Under the pieces are notes generated by a model, which did not search any database, was not told the DNA's origin, and saw only the letters and a list, made by a program, of their open reading frames with translations. A stretch of DNA of 64,000 nt from Gammaproteobacteria bacterium (GTDB lineage Bacteria; Pseudomonadota; Gammaproteobacteria; Enterobacterales; Kangiellaceae): NCBI GenBank assembly GCA_013373375.1, contig JABXHY010000052.1, positions 1 to 64,000 of the forward strand, read 5' to 3'. Positions 46,110 through 56,388 of this stretch are shown one piece after another. The translations under genes were made by a program, and so were the position numbers. The first letter of the stretch is position 1. Each line of letters begins with the position of its first letter.

Positions 46110-47654
46110 ATGACAACACAAGACGAAAATAAATTAATAGCTGAGCGACGCGCAAAGTTAGAAAATATTCGAAATAGCTGTTCATCGAATGGGCATCCTA
46201 ATACCTTTCGACGAGATAGTTATTCTGCTGACTTGCAAAAAGAGTTCGATGGTGTTTCTAAAGAGGAACTTGGGGAACTTGGTAAGTCTGTGAGTGTAGC
46301 TGGCCGAGTAATGGCGAAGCGTGGTCCGTTTTATGTTCTACAAGATATGAAAGGTCAAATTCAAGCCTACTCTGGCAAAGAAGTGCAAAAAGATATTAAA
46401 GCACGATTCGGTGAGCTTGATATCGGAGATATTTTGGGTGTCTCTGGGGTTTTGAGTCGATCAGGTAAAGGTGACCTGTATGTCACTATGGATGATTATC
46501 AATTATTGACGAAATCTTTACGACCATTGCCGGACAAATTTGCTGGTCTTAAAGACCAAGAGCTTAAATATCGTCAACGTTATGTCGATCTTATTACCAG
46601 CGCACAAACACGGAATAATTTCTTAGTTCGCAGTAAAGTTGTCGAAGGTATTCGCAAGTTTCTGTCGGATCGAGATTTCCTCGAAGTTGAAACGCCTATG
46701 CTACAGGTTATTCCTGGTGGTGCTTCAGCAAAACCATTTGTTACTCATCATAATGCAATGGACATAGAAATGTTCTTACGCATAGCGCCAGAGCTTTATT
46801 TAAAACGTCTTGTGGTAGGTGGTTTTGAGCGAGTATTTGAAATTAATCGTAACTTCAGAAATGAAGGTCTTTCAACTCGACATAATCCCGAATTTACTAT
46901 GCTGGAATTTTATCAGGCATACGCTGACTACAATGATTTAATGAACTTAACCGAAGAGATGTTACGCACTCTGGCGCAAGATATCTTGGGTACAACTGTA
47001 ATCAAAAACACGACTAAGGATGAAGAGGGTAACGTCACATCCGAAGTTGAGTATGACTTTGGAAAGCCATTTGACCGACTATCAATGGTGCAGGCAATCT
47101 TGAAATATAATCCTGAGTTCGACGCTAACGTTTTTAACGCTCCAGATGATCACATGGAACAACTCATTGCCTATGCGAAACAAGTCGGTGTGAAGATTCC
47201 TGAAGGAAATGTTTGGGGAGCGGGTAAGTTTATTACTGAAATTTTTGAAGAAACTGCAGAGCATAAATTGATTCAACCTACCTTCATCACTGAATATCCG
47301 TGGGAAGTATCACCATTAGCAAGACGAAATGACGACAACCCATTTGTGACTGACCGATTTGAGTTTTTTGTCGGTGGTCGTGAGTTAGCAAATGGTTTTT
47401 CTGAGCTTAATGATGCTGAAGATCAGGCTGCTCGTTTTCGTAAGCAGGTCGAAGAAAAAGAGTCGGGTGACGATGAAGCTATGCATTACGACGATGACTA
47501 TGTTCGTGCATTAGAATTCGGATTACCTCCCACAGCAGGAGAAGGTATCGGCATTGATCGATTGGTTATGATCTTCACCGATTCTTCAACAATAAAGGAT
47601 GTGATTTTGTTTCCTCATATGCGACCAGAAGGTCAAGTAACGAAAGAGAGTTAA
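46110..47654 (+). CDS. lysS: Lysyl-tRNA synthetase, class II
   Basis: A 514-residue class II synthetase. The N-terminal OB fold carries the anticodon-binding region; catalytic motifs: motif 1 [20 protein letters not shown], motif 2 [15 protein letters not shown], motif 3 [11 protein letters not shown]. Start chosen at the ATG 46110 (MTTQDENK); a GTG at 46098 extends four residues. Immediately follows prfB, an order conserved from E. coli (prfB-lysS). Confidence 0.96.
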   Translation: MTTQDENKLIAERRAKLENIRNSCSSNGHPNTFRRDSYSADLQKEFDGVSKEELGELGKSVSVAGRVMAKRGPFYVLQDMKGQIQAYSGKEVQKDIKARFGELDIGDILGVSGVLSRSGKGDLYVTMDDYQLLTKSLRPLPDKFAGLKDQELKYRQRYVDLITSAQTRNNFLVRSKVVEGIRKFLSDRDFLEVETPMLQVIPGGASAKPFVTHHNAMDIEMFLRIAPELYLKRLVVGGFERVFEINRNFRNEGLSTRHNPEFTMLEFYQAYADYNDLMNLTEEMLRTLAQDILGTTVIKNTTKDEEGNVTSEVEYDFGKPFDRLSMVQAILKYNPEFDANVFNAPDDHMEQLIAYAKQVGVKIPEGNVWGAGKFITEIFEETAEHKLIQPTFITEYPWEVSPLARRNDDNPFVTDRFEFFVGGRELANGFSELNDAEDQAARFRKQVEEKESGDDEAMHYDDDYVRALEFGLPPTAGEGIGIDRLVMIFTDSSTIKDVILFPHMRPEGQVTKES

Positions 47655-47659
47655 GCCGT

Positions 47660-48049
47660 ATGAAATTTGTATTAACGGCAAATTTGGTCGTTGCCTTTAT
47701 ATGGGGGCTTATTGTTTATTTGACTTTGCCAACTGCAGAAAATCCTGCTCCTAACTGGTGGATAGATCTGCTTATTTTAGGCGGAATACTGATGTTGGAA
47801 TTAGTGTTTCTGTTTCGAATGAAAGTTTTGTATGGCTTTAGTTTAGTATTGCTTTACACATTAGCTTTACTTATTGGCTTAAAGATAATGCTTTCGATCG
47901 ATCAATTGTTAACACTTTCCGGAATCGGCTTAGCGCTACTGGAAATCTTAGTGGTCGTTTACCTCATTGGAGTTCGAGGTTATTTACGTTCGGAATCGGG
48001 GCGTAAAGCAATGAACTTTGATGATAAACAAAAAGTAGGTTTAAGTTAA
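47660..48049 (+). CDS. Four-helix membrane protein
   Basis: A 129-residue protein with about four hydrophobic helices separated by short loops and a basic tail with GYLRSESGRKAMNFDDKQKVG. No family recognised. Five bases after lysS, so likely co-transcribed with it. A terminator follows. Confidence 0.6.
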   Translation: MKFVLTANLVVAFIWGLIVYLTLPTAENPAPNWWIDLLILGGILMLELVFLFRMKVLYGFSLVLLYTLALLIGLKIMLSIDQLLTLSGIGLALLEILVVVYLIGVRGYLRSESGRKAMNFDDKQKVGLS

Positions 48050-48072
48050 AATATTTTTCTTGGTGAAAAATA

Positions 48073-48097
48073 AAAAGGCGCCAAATGGCGCCTTTTT
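48073..48097. terminator. Bidirectional terminator between lysS operon and dsbA-like gene
   Basis: The stem AAAAAGGCGCC/GGCGCCTTTTT with a four-base loop has A and T runs on both sides. Confidence 0.85.
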
Positions 48098-48122
48098 ATT
48101 TAAAACTTTAACAGCTGCTCGT

Positions 48123-48890
48123 TTAAGATTCGGTTGAACAGGAGTTTGGTTGTTTAAGCATTTCATCAACGGTTGGCATGACTTTATCGTACCCTCCCGC
48201 CATAGATATATCGGTCATGTATTGGTAATTAACCAAAAAGCTCGGAACTCCAGTTACTTTATAACGCATCATTAATTGGTAATTAGATTCCATTGCTGTT
48301 CTCAATGACTCAAAGTCTTTCATAGCAGCCTCAGCATCCTCCCTTGAAACACCAGCTTCTTCGAAAACATCGAAAAAGGTTTCGATTTTCTTCTTTTCGT
48401 GAATTACTGCAAATAAGATTGGTTTTACTTTATCAAGAACGCCAAGCTTTTTAGCTGCATGATGGCTTAATACAAATGGGACATACTCTTCACGTCCGAG
48501 TTCGGTTGGAACCGTGATAAAGTCAACTTTGTCTGCATTATTTTTTTTCCACTCTGCAGCATAAGATTCGACTTTATAACAGTGAGGACATTGGTATGCA
48601 AAAAACTCAATAACCGTTGGTTTTACACAAGAGTCTTTTGGCTCAACTTCTTTGTAAGGTTTGCCATCGGCAGAGGTTTGAGAATGAGCATGGCCTTCGT
48701 GATCATGACCATCTTGATCATGGCCTGATTGCTCTTCACCTGACGCTTGAACCTGAGCTTCGTCTTTTTTGCCAGCAGAAGCGTCTTGTGTCGCTTTTGT
48801 TTGATCCGATTTTGGTTCATTATCAGTGTTAGAACCTGATTCACAAGCAAGTAATACAAGACACACGGAAAGAATTAAAATGAAACGCAC
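48123..48890 (-). CDS. DsbA-like thioredoxin-fold protein, predicted lipoprotein with His-rich linker
   Basis: A 255-residue periplasmic thiol oxidase-like protein. A lipobox VLLAC follows the 16-residue signal, then an acidic linker with about 75 residues of Asp, Lys and His, including a GHDQDGHDHEGHAH stretch. The thioredoxin fold starts near residue 85 with the active site FFAYQCPHCYKVE (CPHC as in DsbA) and a cis-Pro in VTGVPSF. The His-rich tract might bind metal; this is unusual for DsbA and is inference. Different from the DsbC at 39574. Stands alone. Confidence 0.8.
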   Translation of the reverse strand: MRFILILSVCLVLLACESGSNTDNEPKSDQTKATQDASAGKKDEAQVQASGEEQSGHDQDGHDHEGHAHSQTSADGKPYKEVEPKDSCVKPTVIEFFAYQCPHCYKVESYAAEWKKNNADKVDFITVPTELGREEYVPFVLSHHAAKKLGVLDKVKPILFAVIHEKKKIETFFDVFEEAGVSREDAEAAMKDFESLRTAMESNYQLMMRYKVTGVPSFLVNYQYMTDISMAGGYDKVMPTVDEMLKQPNSCSTES

Positions 48891-49008
48891 AACAAAACTC
48901 CCAAAATGAATGATGTGCGGATGTTAACACGAAATTGAACCAATGTTTTAGTGTGTTTGTTCAAGATGCTTTTCGAGTCGTCTCAAACGTTTATTGTTTA
49001 TTTTCGGA

Positions 49009-52000
49009 CTATCGCTCTTTCCAGAATATTACTCGGTCTGATCCACGGTAGCGGCCAAAGCCAACGGTTGCTCTAGGTGAGTCGATAGTATTGTTGCCAT
49101 CCCAGTCAAACTGTAGCCAGGGCTGAGGAGCCAGATTAAATTCAACATCGACTTGTCCGGAATTTCCAAATCCAGGCGGCGAGAACCAAAAGCCTTGGTT
49201 TATTGCTGTTGTTCCATTTGTAATATTGGTCAATGCAGCAGGAGAGGTGACTAATGTTTCTCCAGAGTTCAGATCTCCACTGTATGAGCCTGTGATAAAG
49301 CTAATATCGCTGGCTTGGTAGCTGGTGCAGCTATCGTCTGTGTTGACTTGCCAGTTAGTGCCATTAAAAAACTGGGTTTGCAGAGGCACTTCTAAAGACT
49401 CGAGTTCGGAACCATAAACCGATTGCAAAACCGCTCTGCCTATCCGCTGCTCAACTGCAGATGAGCTGACGGAACCAATTACTGAGTCGCTATCTGCAGC
49501 ATTGAAATTAAGTTGTAACGAAAAGGGCGATAGAAAATCTTCGAACAAGTAACCTATATCGTCCAACTGAAATGGAACTCCTGATGAACTCGATGCAATT
49601 CCTGCAACAAAATCTGGCGCGGTCTCAAGCCCTGCAACTAGTGAGCCTGTCGCGGTTGCGCTTGTATCATTATTAAATGCAGTATAACTGATGCTGCCTG
49701 CTTCCAACTTCGCAAAGCCAGCTTCGTAGTTTTGTGTCACACTGCCTGAACGGTTTCGGGCAGTAATATCAATGGAGACACTGTCGATCTGACTTGCTTT
49801 AGAAATAACCGAGTTGTCGAAACCTGAATAGCTAAACGTATTGCATTGTGCGTCGTAATTATCGGTAAATGTCATTAAAAAATCGGCCGGTATAAATCGT
49901 CCTATACCAGTACGACTCCCTGTAACATTTTCACCACCAGCTAAGAAATTATTAGAAAGCGAAGATAGAGTTAATATTCCAACTTCAGTCCATGACTGTT
50001 GAAAGTTGGCTGTACCTTGTCCGGCGGAACCCACTGCACCAAAAGCGTTAAAATTAATGGCAGCGGTTCCTAGTACTCCATTTGAATTAGTGACAATTTC
50101 TGCAGAAGGTGAAAAGGCTACATTACCGCCTGAATTTGGAATATTGACAATATTTGGGGTAATTGGGTTATCCGCTAAATTGGCTCCGGTGTCAGCTACT
50201 CCATCATTATTCGTATCATCATCAGCTTGCCATTGAACGCTTCGTAAGGTGTGGCTGAAAGTGTCTCCTGCAACAGCTAAAACTGGTGCGCTAGGATCTA
50301 ATGCATTAACAACACTGGTGTCTGAGTATCGAACATCAATATCGTAAGCAAACGGGCGAACGACAAAAGGTAATACAGAACCGATTACCTCATCACCAGT
50401 TGAGGAAACTGGATCGCCAATTCCTACGTCGTCTTTAACCGCAAACGAAAGTGAACCAACATCATTATATTGAACAGAAATAGTTGCAATACCAGAGGCA
50501 AAAGTTACCGTTTGGGGTGTCGAGGAAGCTTCATTCGTTGCAATGGAAGCACCATTGATCTGCATAGATGTTGGACTAGTCGCTGGGCTATTAAGTATGC
50601 TCCAAAAGTTTAAAGGGCGATCACCTGTGTACTCTTCGATGACGCCGCAACTGGTGGTTCCTGGAGTCTGACCGGCAGCTGTGAGCGTAACATTAAACGG
50701 TCGTCCAGCGATTTGTGTGGGAACAGGAGTTGGCGAAGTAACAAATCCAAACGGCCGGAAAGTTAGCAGCCCTTCGCTGTTGTCATCGACTGCCGCTCCA
50801 TCGGTCGCATCAATATTGACGGATTCAGCGACTGTATTTTGCAAATAAAGTACGACGCTACCTGCATCTGCCAGAGTAAATGTGTAAGTTGCACTTCCAT
50901 CACCCAATCCTGAGTTTGTCAGAGTCCCATTGGCAGGGTCTGGGCTCGCGCCTGACTCAGGGGTTGTTGACCAAACGCCGTTTCCAGAATTGACCGTTAA
51001 ATTAATTGTTCCTGTATAAGCGGTTTGCACCGTGCCCAGTGGATCCTCTATTTCAATCTGAATGGGCTCACGAAAACAGTTTATTGCGTTACCATCATGA
51101 GTGATATCGATAAGGTTATTCACGCAGGCTTCCGTTGAAGTAATGGTCACATCATTTATGAAAATAAATTCGTCATTGCTTCGATAACCGTTTTCGATTT
51201 GCAACAGAATACGAGTGGTGGCACTCAAATAAGGTGTGATGTCGTATGATTTAATTCCGGTGAAATCGTTAGCAATACTCTCTAGCAGAGTGTAGCTGGT
51301 TCCGTTGTTAGTAGAGATTAGAACTTCGAAACGATCGCCATTTTCCAATGTGCCTGGAGTTGATATGTCAATGTCGAGAGTTGCGGTTGTAGAGGCTGAT
51401 AAATCCAGAGAACGAGATATTCCGGGGTCATTATTCGGGTTTGACTGGTTATTAAAACTGACCTGACCACCTGAAAAAACAACTTTGCCACTTGATGCGT
51501 TATTGTTGTCATTTGACTCCTGCCAAGGAGAACTCCAGTTGGTCGAGCCCCCATTAAAACTGCCACTCGAGAAATCGTCTTGATAACTCACGTTACAAAT
51601 TCCGATTCCTGAGCATGGGTGAGTTTCCATCATTATTTGGTTAACATTTGCTGCGGTCAGCGTTTGGTCATAAATTCTAACTTCATCAATTAAGCCATTG
51701 AAAAAGCGACCTACGAAGTTTTGATCCTGACCGATTTGAAGCGGTGAATTGTTCAAGCTAAGTGTGCCAGTCACGTTGGTGTTGGCTAACTCAGTTCCAT
51801 TAACGTAAATTTTCTGTTCGCCGCTGCGATACGTTATTGCGATGTGATACCAATTATTGGGAGAGATGGATGCTCCGCTCGTGGTTAGTTCGTTTACTCC
51901 TCCTCCCCACCACCAATTGATTTCTCCAGAGGGCGTAAGGTGAAACTCATAATTAGCATTTTTTGAGACGATTGTTTTTAAGCCCGACCCTGGCAGTGCT

Positions 52001-53535
52001 CGTGGATTAATCCAAGTTGTAATGGTCAGGTTGTTAGCAATATCTAAAAGAGGGTTATCGGCAATTTCCAGATATTGATTGGTGCCATTAAAGTCACCGT
52101 AATAACAGGTACCCGGATCGCCAGCGATGGCTGGCGTTGTATTTAAGTTGAGTGCGCCATTAAATGCGGTTAAGTCTAGATTGTTGACTGTTTGGTCCTG
52201 GACTTCACCGGTTGCTCCAATCCAACCTGCTTCATCCATTCGCCATTCTGCGATTGGTTCTGGAATAGGCGTAGGGCAGACTCGGGCACTACCATCCCAG
52301 TTATTGCCCGCTAATTGGTTGGTGTAAATGCTGCTGACAGAACTTGCTGACAGCGCTGTGTTGAAGACGAGCAGTTCATCAATTAATCCGTTCCACGCTT
52401 GAGTTGAGTCGAACCCGCCTTCAATTGAGTCTTGTTCCTGCCCAACTAATAGCCCGTTATTGGCAATGTCTAAAAAGTTTGCACCGTTAGTGTGAGTAAC
52501 ACATCCCTGAAGCGAACTGTCTATGTAAAGGCAGGTTTGAGAGTTGCCGCGAGTTCTTACCCAGGCTAAATGATGCCAACTGCCATCGTTAAATGTATTG
52601 GAAAGAGTCAGTTGTGTACCAGTATCAAAAGGTGTTTCGCGTAAAGTTGGCCAAAAGGCTGTGGAAGAGTCGAAATAAAAGACAGCTTCGTTAGGCTGGG
52701 CGTCGGTCTGTGCTGCTGACAATAAAGTTTGAGCAGCTGTTTCTGAAGTGTTTACCCAGACAGAAACGGTAAAGTCTCCCAGATTGTCCATTGATGTGGG
52801 ATTCAGTTTGACGTAATCGCTTGTACCAGTAGGAGAAAGATCTGCGGCGTTACACAAGAATCCAGCAATAACATTGGCGTTTACAGAAGTGCCGTCGTAA
52901 CCATTACCTGTCCAATCGATGACTTCTCCTGTATCACCTGACCAGCTAAGTTCGTCCATTCGCCAGTCCGCTATGGGGCCAGAGGGAATTCCGGTTTCCG
53001 TTACCACCACATCATCGACATGCCAATAATCAAAGTTATTGCCGCTTCCTCCGAGCAGCGAAAATCTAATTTGAAATCCAATGTGAAGTGCGTCCGCTGG
53101 AAGGGGATAGACTTGCTGATAAATTTGGCCTGGTGTGCCGTCACCTGCGAAAGCTTCCAGAGTGGTCCATACGCTTGATTGATTCAGGTATTGAACCAGC
53201 AAGTCTTCTGAGGCATCAGGGTTCTCGGAAAAGCTATCATCTCCTCGTCTTATCCAGACGGCAAGTTCGGCTTCAGGAACATTGGTATTGATTACATTGC
53301 TGGTGACGGTTACCGCTCGCTCGGAGAGGTAAAGTGAATTAATGCCCGACGATGCAGTAGCTGTGCTGATATCGGCTTCACCGCTGCCGTTACTGACGGT
53401 CCAATTACCTAATCCACTTTCAAAGTCATCCTGAAATAGGATATCGCCCGGCGCTGCAAACAGGAGCCCGGCAGGAGCAATAAGTAGAAGCAAAGTTAAA
53501 ATACAAGATAAACAAGGATGTCGCACAGAAACCAC
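49009..53535 (-). CDS. MshQ-like LamG-domain surface protein (DUF6701)
   Basis: A 1,508-residue exported protein: signal peptide to about residue 27 (LLLLIAPAGLLFAAP), an N-terminal FDYWHVDDVVV domain, two LamG/concanavalin-type domains (about 190-410 and 430-640, with GLIDELLVFNTALS and GLIDEVRIYDQTLT), a further jelly-roll part, then a long beta-rich DUF6701-like region ending FWKER. This architecture matches MshQ, a putative tip or surface protein of the MSHA pilus cluster. No other msh gene is seen around it. Divided by convergent or tandem genes, it appears to be an orphan. GTG start; an alternative start is a few codons on. Confidence 0.75.
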   Translation of the reverse strand: MVSVRHPCLSCILTLLLLIAPAGLLFAAPGDILFQDDFESGLGNWTVSNGSGEADISTATASSGINSLYLSERAVTVTSNVINTNVPEAELAVWIRRGDDSFSENPDASEDLLVQYLNQSSVWTTLEAFAGDGTPGQIYQQVYPLPADALHIGFQIRFSLLGGSGNNFDYWHVDDVVVTETGIPSGPIADWRMDELSWSGDTGEVIDWTGNGYDGTSVNANVIAGFLCNAADLSPTGTSDYVKLNPTSMDNLGDFTVSVWVNTSETAAQTLLSAAQTDAQPNEAVFYFDSSTAFWPTLRETPFDTGTQLTLSNTFNDGSWHHLAWVRTRGNSQTCLYIDSSLQGCVTHTNGANFLDIANNGLLVGQEQDSIEGGFDSTQAWNGLIDELLVFNTALSASSVSSIYTNQLAGNNWDGSARVCPTPIPEPIAEWRMDEAGWIGATGEVQDQTVNNLDLTAFNGALNLNTTPAIAGDPGTCYYGDFNGTNQYLEIADNPLLDIANNLTITTWINPRALPGSGLKTIVSKNANYEFHLTPSGEINWWWGGGVNELTTSGASISPNNWYHIAITYRSGEQKIYVNGTELANTNVTGTLSLNNSPLQIGQDQNFVGRFFNGLIDEVRIYDQTLTAANVNQIMMETHPCSGIGICNVSYQDDFSSGSFNGGSTNWSSPWQESNDNNNASSGKVVFSGGQVSFNNQSNPNNDPGISRSLDLSASTTATLDIDISTPGTLENGDRFEVLISTNNGTSYTLLESIANDFTGIKSYDITPYLSATTRILLQIENGYRSNDEFIFINDVTITSTEACVNNLIDITHDGNAINCFREPIQIEIEDPLGTVQTAYTGTINLTVNSGNGVWSTTPESGASPDPANGTLTNSGLGDGSATYTFTLADAGSVVLYLQNTVAESVNIDATDGAAVDDNSEGLLTFRPFGFVTSPTPVPTQIAGRPFNVTLTAAGQTPGTTSCGVIEEYTGDRPLNFWSILNSPATSPTSMQINGASIATNEASSTPQTVTFASGIATISVQYNDVGSLSFAVKDDVGIGDPVSSTGDEVIGSVLPFVVRPFAYDIDVRYSDTSVVNALDPSAPVLAVAGDTFSHTLRSVQWQADDDTNNDGVADTGANLADNPITPNIVNIPNSGGNVAFSPSAEIVTNSNGVLGTAAINFNAFGAVGSAGQGTANFQQSWTEVGILTLSSLSNNFLAGGENVTGSRTGIGRFIPADFLMTFTDNYDAQCNTFSYSGFDNSVISKASQIDSVSIDITARNRSGSVTQNYEAGFAKLEAGSISYTAFNNDTSATATGSLVAGLETAPDFVAGIASSSSGVPFQLDDIGYLFEDFLSPFSLQLNFNAADSDSVIGSVSSSAVEQRIGRAVLQSVYGSELESLEVPLQTQFFNGTNWQVNTDDSCTSYQASDISFITGSYSGDLNSGETLVTSPAALTNITNGTTAINQGFWFSPPGFGNSGQVDVEFNLAPQPWLQFDWDGNNTIDSPRATVGFGRYRGSDRVIFWKER

Positions 53536-53641
53536 AAAGTTGCTGAATTATTTAGATAATGTAATCAAAACATCGACTTATTGCCATGAAATCGAAATTT
53601 TTCTCTCAAATTTGAGGCACAAGTGCGTAAAAAACAACCGG

Positions 53642-54478
53642 TTATGTCAGCGCACTACGGGCTTCGTTGAGATCATCAGCTAGTTCATCCACTTCGTGCA
53701 CGTCTACTTCTGGTGACATGCCCAGTTTTGCAAACGCTGGTACAGACTCCCAGGGAACATTCGCCATCGGGTGTTCTGAACCTGCATAGCTCTGTAGGTT
53801 GGCAACCGTGACCAGATCCACGTAATCCGCTGGACCTTCATGATCGCGCTCGAAATTAAGATACCCCATCGGAACCGCTACCAGCTCTGACGGGAAATCC
53901 CACGTTTTCAAAATAGAATGCCCAATTTTCGGATGAAGTCGTTGAATGATTTTATCTAAAACACCTGAATGCTCTAAAATCGCAGGCGTTTCTTCTGCGC
54001 AAGTTAGGATCGGTAGAGTGCCTATTTCATGCACCAGCCCGGCAAGCATAGCTTGGTCAGGCTTCAAATTAGTGTAGTGACGAGCTAGAACCTGACAAAT
54101 TGAAGCGACTTCAATCGAATGTTCCCAGGTTTCTCTCAATTTTGCATCGACCAAATCGTTGGTGGCCTGGAACATTTGCTCCATTGCCAGTCCTGTTGCC
54201 AAGTTTCTGACAAAGGAAATACCCATACGGGTGATGGCGAGTTGTAGATTGTCAACGGCGACCCTGCCTCTCAGTAAAGGGCTGTTAGCAACTTTGATAA
54301 TTCTTGCAGCTAGCGCAGCATCTTTTGCTATTTCATCGGCAATTACCGCAGAGCTGGCATCGGGGTCTTCAACCGCTTCACGGATCCTCAAAGCAACTTC
54401 TGGCAATGTGGGTAAAGTTAACCGATCATTTTTGATGGCATCGAGTAGTTCATTTAAAAAAGTCTGTTCTAAGCTCAT
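53642..54478 (-). CDS. HDOD-domain protein
   Basis: A 278-residue HDOD protein. The family core is seen: LPTLPEVALRIREAVEDPDASSAVIADEIAKDAALAARIIKVANSPLL, then the helical LAITRMGISFVRNLA and HSIEVASICQVLARH stretches; the HD catalytic pair is not intact as in most HDOD domains, so a non-enzymatic signalling role is likely. Start chosen at the ATG at 54478 (MSLEQTF). Upstream is ygfZ on the same strand. Confidence 0.8.
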   Translation of the reverse strand: MSLEQTFLNELLDAIKNDRLTLPTLPEVALRIREAVEDPDASSAVIADEIAKDAALAARIIKVANSPLLRGRVAVDNLQLAITRMGISFVRNLATGLAMEQMFQATNDLVDAKLRETWEHSIEVASICQVLARHYTNLKPDQAMLAGLVHEIGTLPILTCAEETPAILEHSGVLDKIIQRLHPKIGHSILKTWDFPSELVAVPMGYLNFERDHEGPADYVDLVTVANLQSYAGSEHPMANVPWESVPAFAKLGMSPEVDVHEVDELADDLNEARSALT

Positions 54479-54498
54479 AAGCACGCATTTTTTTAAGT

Positions 54499-55458
54499 TT
54501 AATGATCCAACATGCTTAGTATAGAAGTGTTTTCCAGATTACACTGAATTTTTGCCAAATTTTCTATTTTGTCTTTGCAGAAGCCTAAAACCAGGGCTTT
54601 TTCACCAACTTTTGCACATGTGACAACTTCCCCTATTTTTTCATTTTCACCATAAATAGGCTCTCCAGGAAGCGCAGTCTGGCAGGCATCATCTGAAAAT
54701 AAACGAAACAAATGAGACTTAAGTTTTCCCTTATAATGCATCCGGGCAACAACCTCTTGACCGGTGTAACACCCTTTATCAAAGCTAATGCCGCCCATTT
54801 CGTGCAAGTTTAAATTGTGAGGCAAAAATGTTTCTTGTGTTGATTTATGCAATCGTGCTCGTCCCTGCTCGATATCTAGATAGCGCCATAAAACTTCGGA
54901 AAAGATTTTAGTTGATGGGTTTTCTTTTTTCGCTTGCTCTAGAAAAGATTCTGTTTGGCGAGTGGGTGATATTCGAACTGTTCGGTTCTGTGCCCAAGAA
55001 ACAATGAAATCCGAGTCGCTTTGTAATATTTGTCGGCTCAAATTAGCATCTGAATCATTAGATGTTTCTGGTGAGGTTTTTAGCTGGCCAACTATTGAAA
55101 AGTCTTCGCTGTTATCTGTGATGTCACACGGAAAAAAGACACCGAATTTTTTTAAGGTAGTGAGTGTCAATTCCAAGGTCTCTTTCGGTAAGAGTAACCA
55201 GCACTCTGTTGAGGACACTTTTAATAAGTCGAATAGTGCTATGATTCGTCCTTTAGGTGAGCAGAGCGCGCCTATGACTGCTTGATTTTCCTGCAGCTTG
55301 ACTAAATCGCAAGTGAGTTGGCCTTGTAAAAATTTTACCGTGTCCGGCCCTCGTACCTGAATAATGCCGTAGTCACTGAGATCGAATAATACAGGTAGTT
55401 GGTTTTGAACGGCTTCTTGTATCTCAGAAATTCCAAGATCTAAGGCTTTAGTTGTCAT
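54499..55458 (-). CDS. ygfZ: tRNA-modifying folate-binding protein YgfZ
   Basis: A 319-residue aminomethyltransferase-like, folate-dependent protein used in iron-sulfur cluster enzyme maintenance and tRNA modification (MiaB). The signature KGCYTGQEVVARMHYKGK is clear, as is the QGQLTCDLV N-terminal part. Start at the ATG 55458 (MTTKALDLG) with AAGG before it; a TTG-led extension to 55485 is weak. Divergent from sdhE, the usual arrangement in many gammaproteobacteria. Confidence 0.92.
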   Translation of the reverse strand: MTTKALDLGISEIQEAVQNQLPVLFDLSDYGIIQVRGPDTVKFLQGQLTCDLVKLQENQAVIGALCSPKGRIIALFDLLKVSSTECWLLLPKETLELTLTTLKKFGVFFPCDITDNSEDFSIVGQLKTSPETSNDSDANLSRQILQSDSDFIVSWAQNRTVRISPTRQTESFLEQAKKENPSTKIFSEVLWRYLDIEQGRARLHKSTQETFLPHNLNLHEMGGISFDKGCYTGQEVVARMHYKGKLKSHLFRLFSDDACQTALPGEPIYGENEKIGEVVTCAKVGEKALVLGFCKDKIENLAKIQCNLENTSILSMLDH

Positions 55459-55562
55459 AAAATTTGTGGCCTTATTTAAATACAAGCACTTTTAAACAAG
55501 TGCTTGCAGTTGACGGTTGCTTTGTTTAACTTAGCGTTTTTATAAGCTCAAGTATACCTTAG

Positions 55563-55820
55563 ATGACGCAACTATTTGACAGTCGAAAAGTAAGGTTTTT
55601 ATGCCGTCGAGGTCTTTTAGAACTTGATGTTATTCTACGACCATTTTTCGAACAACATTACGAAGAATTAACCGATTCCCAAAAGAGTGTTTTTATTCGA
55701 TTTTTAGATGAGCCGGATCCTGATTTGCTTAATTGGTTGATGTTGCATTACCAGCCAGAAGACAAAGACTACAAAGCACTTGTCGAATTAATTCGTAGTA
55801 AAATGGAAATCCCTTCTTGA
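55563..55820 (+). CDS. sdhE: Succinate dehydrogenase assembly factor SdhE
   Basis: An 85-residue FAD assembly factor that helps covalent attachment of FAD to SdhA. The diagnostic RRGLLELDVIL (RGxxELD) motif is at about residues 16-26, followed by LDEPDPDLLNWL. Divergent from ygfZ and 7 bases upstream of the YgfX-like gene. Confidence 0.92.
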   Translation: MTQLFDSRKVRFLCRRGLLELDVILRPFFEQHYEELTDSQKSVFIRFLDEPDPDLLNWLMLHYQPEDKDYKALVELIRSKMEIPS

Positions 55821-55827
55821 AGGCCAA

Positions 55828-56325
55828 ATGAAATCAACGAGAGAAGTATTTCGCGCGAAAGCCGGCAGGTATTTTGGATTTTATATAGTCTTACTGAGTA
55901 TTGCTCCGATAGGTGTTTGTTGGTTGTTTATTCAACACTCAACGTATGCGTTACTTGCTACTTGTTTTATTCTTCTTAGCTTGGTCGTATACGGAAAATA
56001 TTACACTCGAAAGTATCAAGATATCAGCCTGTTAGTTTCGGGAAGTGAATGGCGAGTCGTTGAGACTGGTTCTGTCGAGACTGGTTCTGTCGACTCTGTC
56101 GATTTAAATAATTTTCTAAATGACTACAGCTCTGCTGGACTTAGTAATATTGTGTCTTTGGATCTTCCTGTGATTCGACTTCCGGGGTGCATTCTTATGA
56201 CTTGTCTTTCGGTAACTAAACAAAAGAAAGTCCTGATTTTTTGGAGTGATACTCTTGGTCAGGAAAAATTTCGTGCCCTAAGTCGGTTGTTAAGTCGAGA
56301 AGAGTTTTTAATCAACCGATCTTAG
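55828..56325 (+). CDS. ygfX: YgfX-like inner-membrane protein
   Basis: A 165-residue membrane protein with two close hydrophobic helices (about 17-55) and a C-terminal cytoplasmic part with LPVIRLPGCILMTC and KVLIFWSDTLGQEKFRALSRLL, a pattern of YgfX/CptA-like proteins. In E. coli ygfX is next to sdhE, as here. A 15-base tandem duplication at 56062-56091 gives a repeated ETGSV in this gene. The symbol rests on synteny and weak motif match. Confidence 0.7.
   Translation: MKSTREVFRAKAGRYFGFYIVLLSIAPIGVCWLFIQHSTYALLATCFILLSLVVYGKYYTRKYQDISLLVSGSEWRVVETGSVETGSVDSVDLNNFLNDYSSAGLSNIVSLDLPVIRLPGCILMTCLSVTKQKKVLIFWSDTLGQEKFRALSRLLSREEFLINRS
56062..56091. repeat. 15-base tandem duplication inside ygfX
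   Basis: GAGACTGGTTCTGTC is present twice in tandem with no gap (56062-56076 and 56077-56091), followed by a related third partial copy. It keeps the frame and adds five residues. Confidence 0.9.
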
Positions 56326-56388
56326 TAATGCATCATAATGTTTAGATCAATGAGTGAGCAGCTTGTAATCAACTTTTTACAAAATTGA

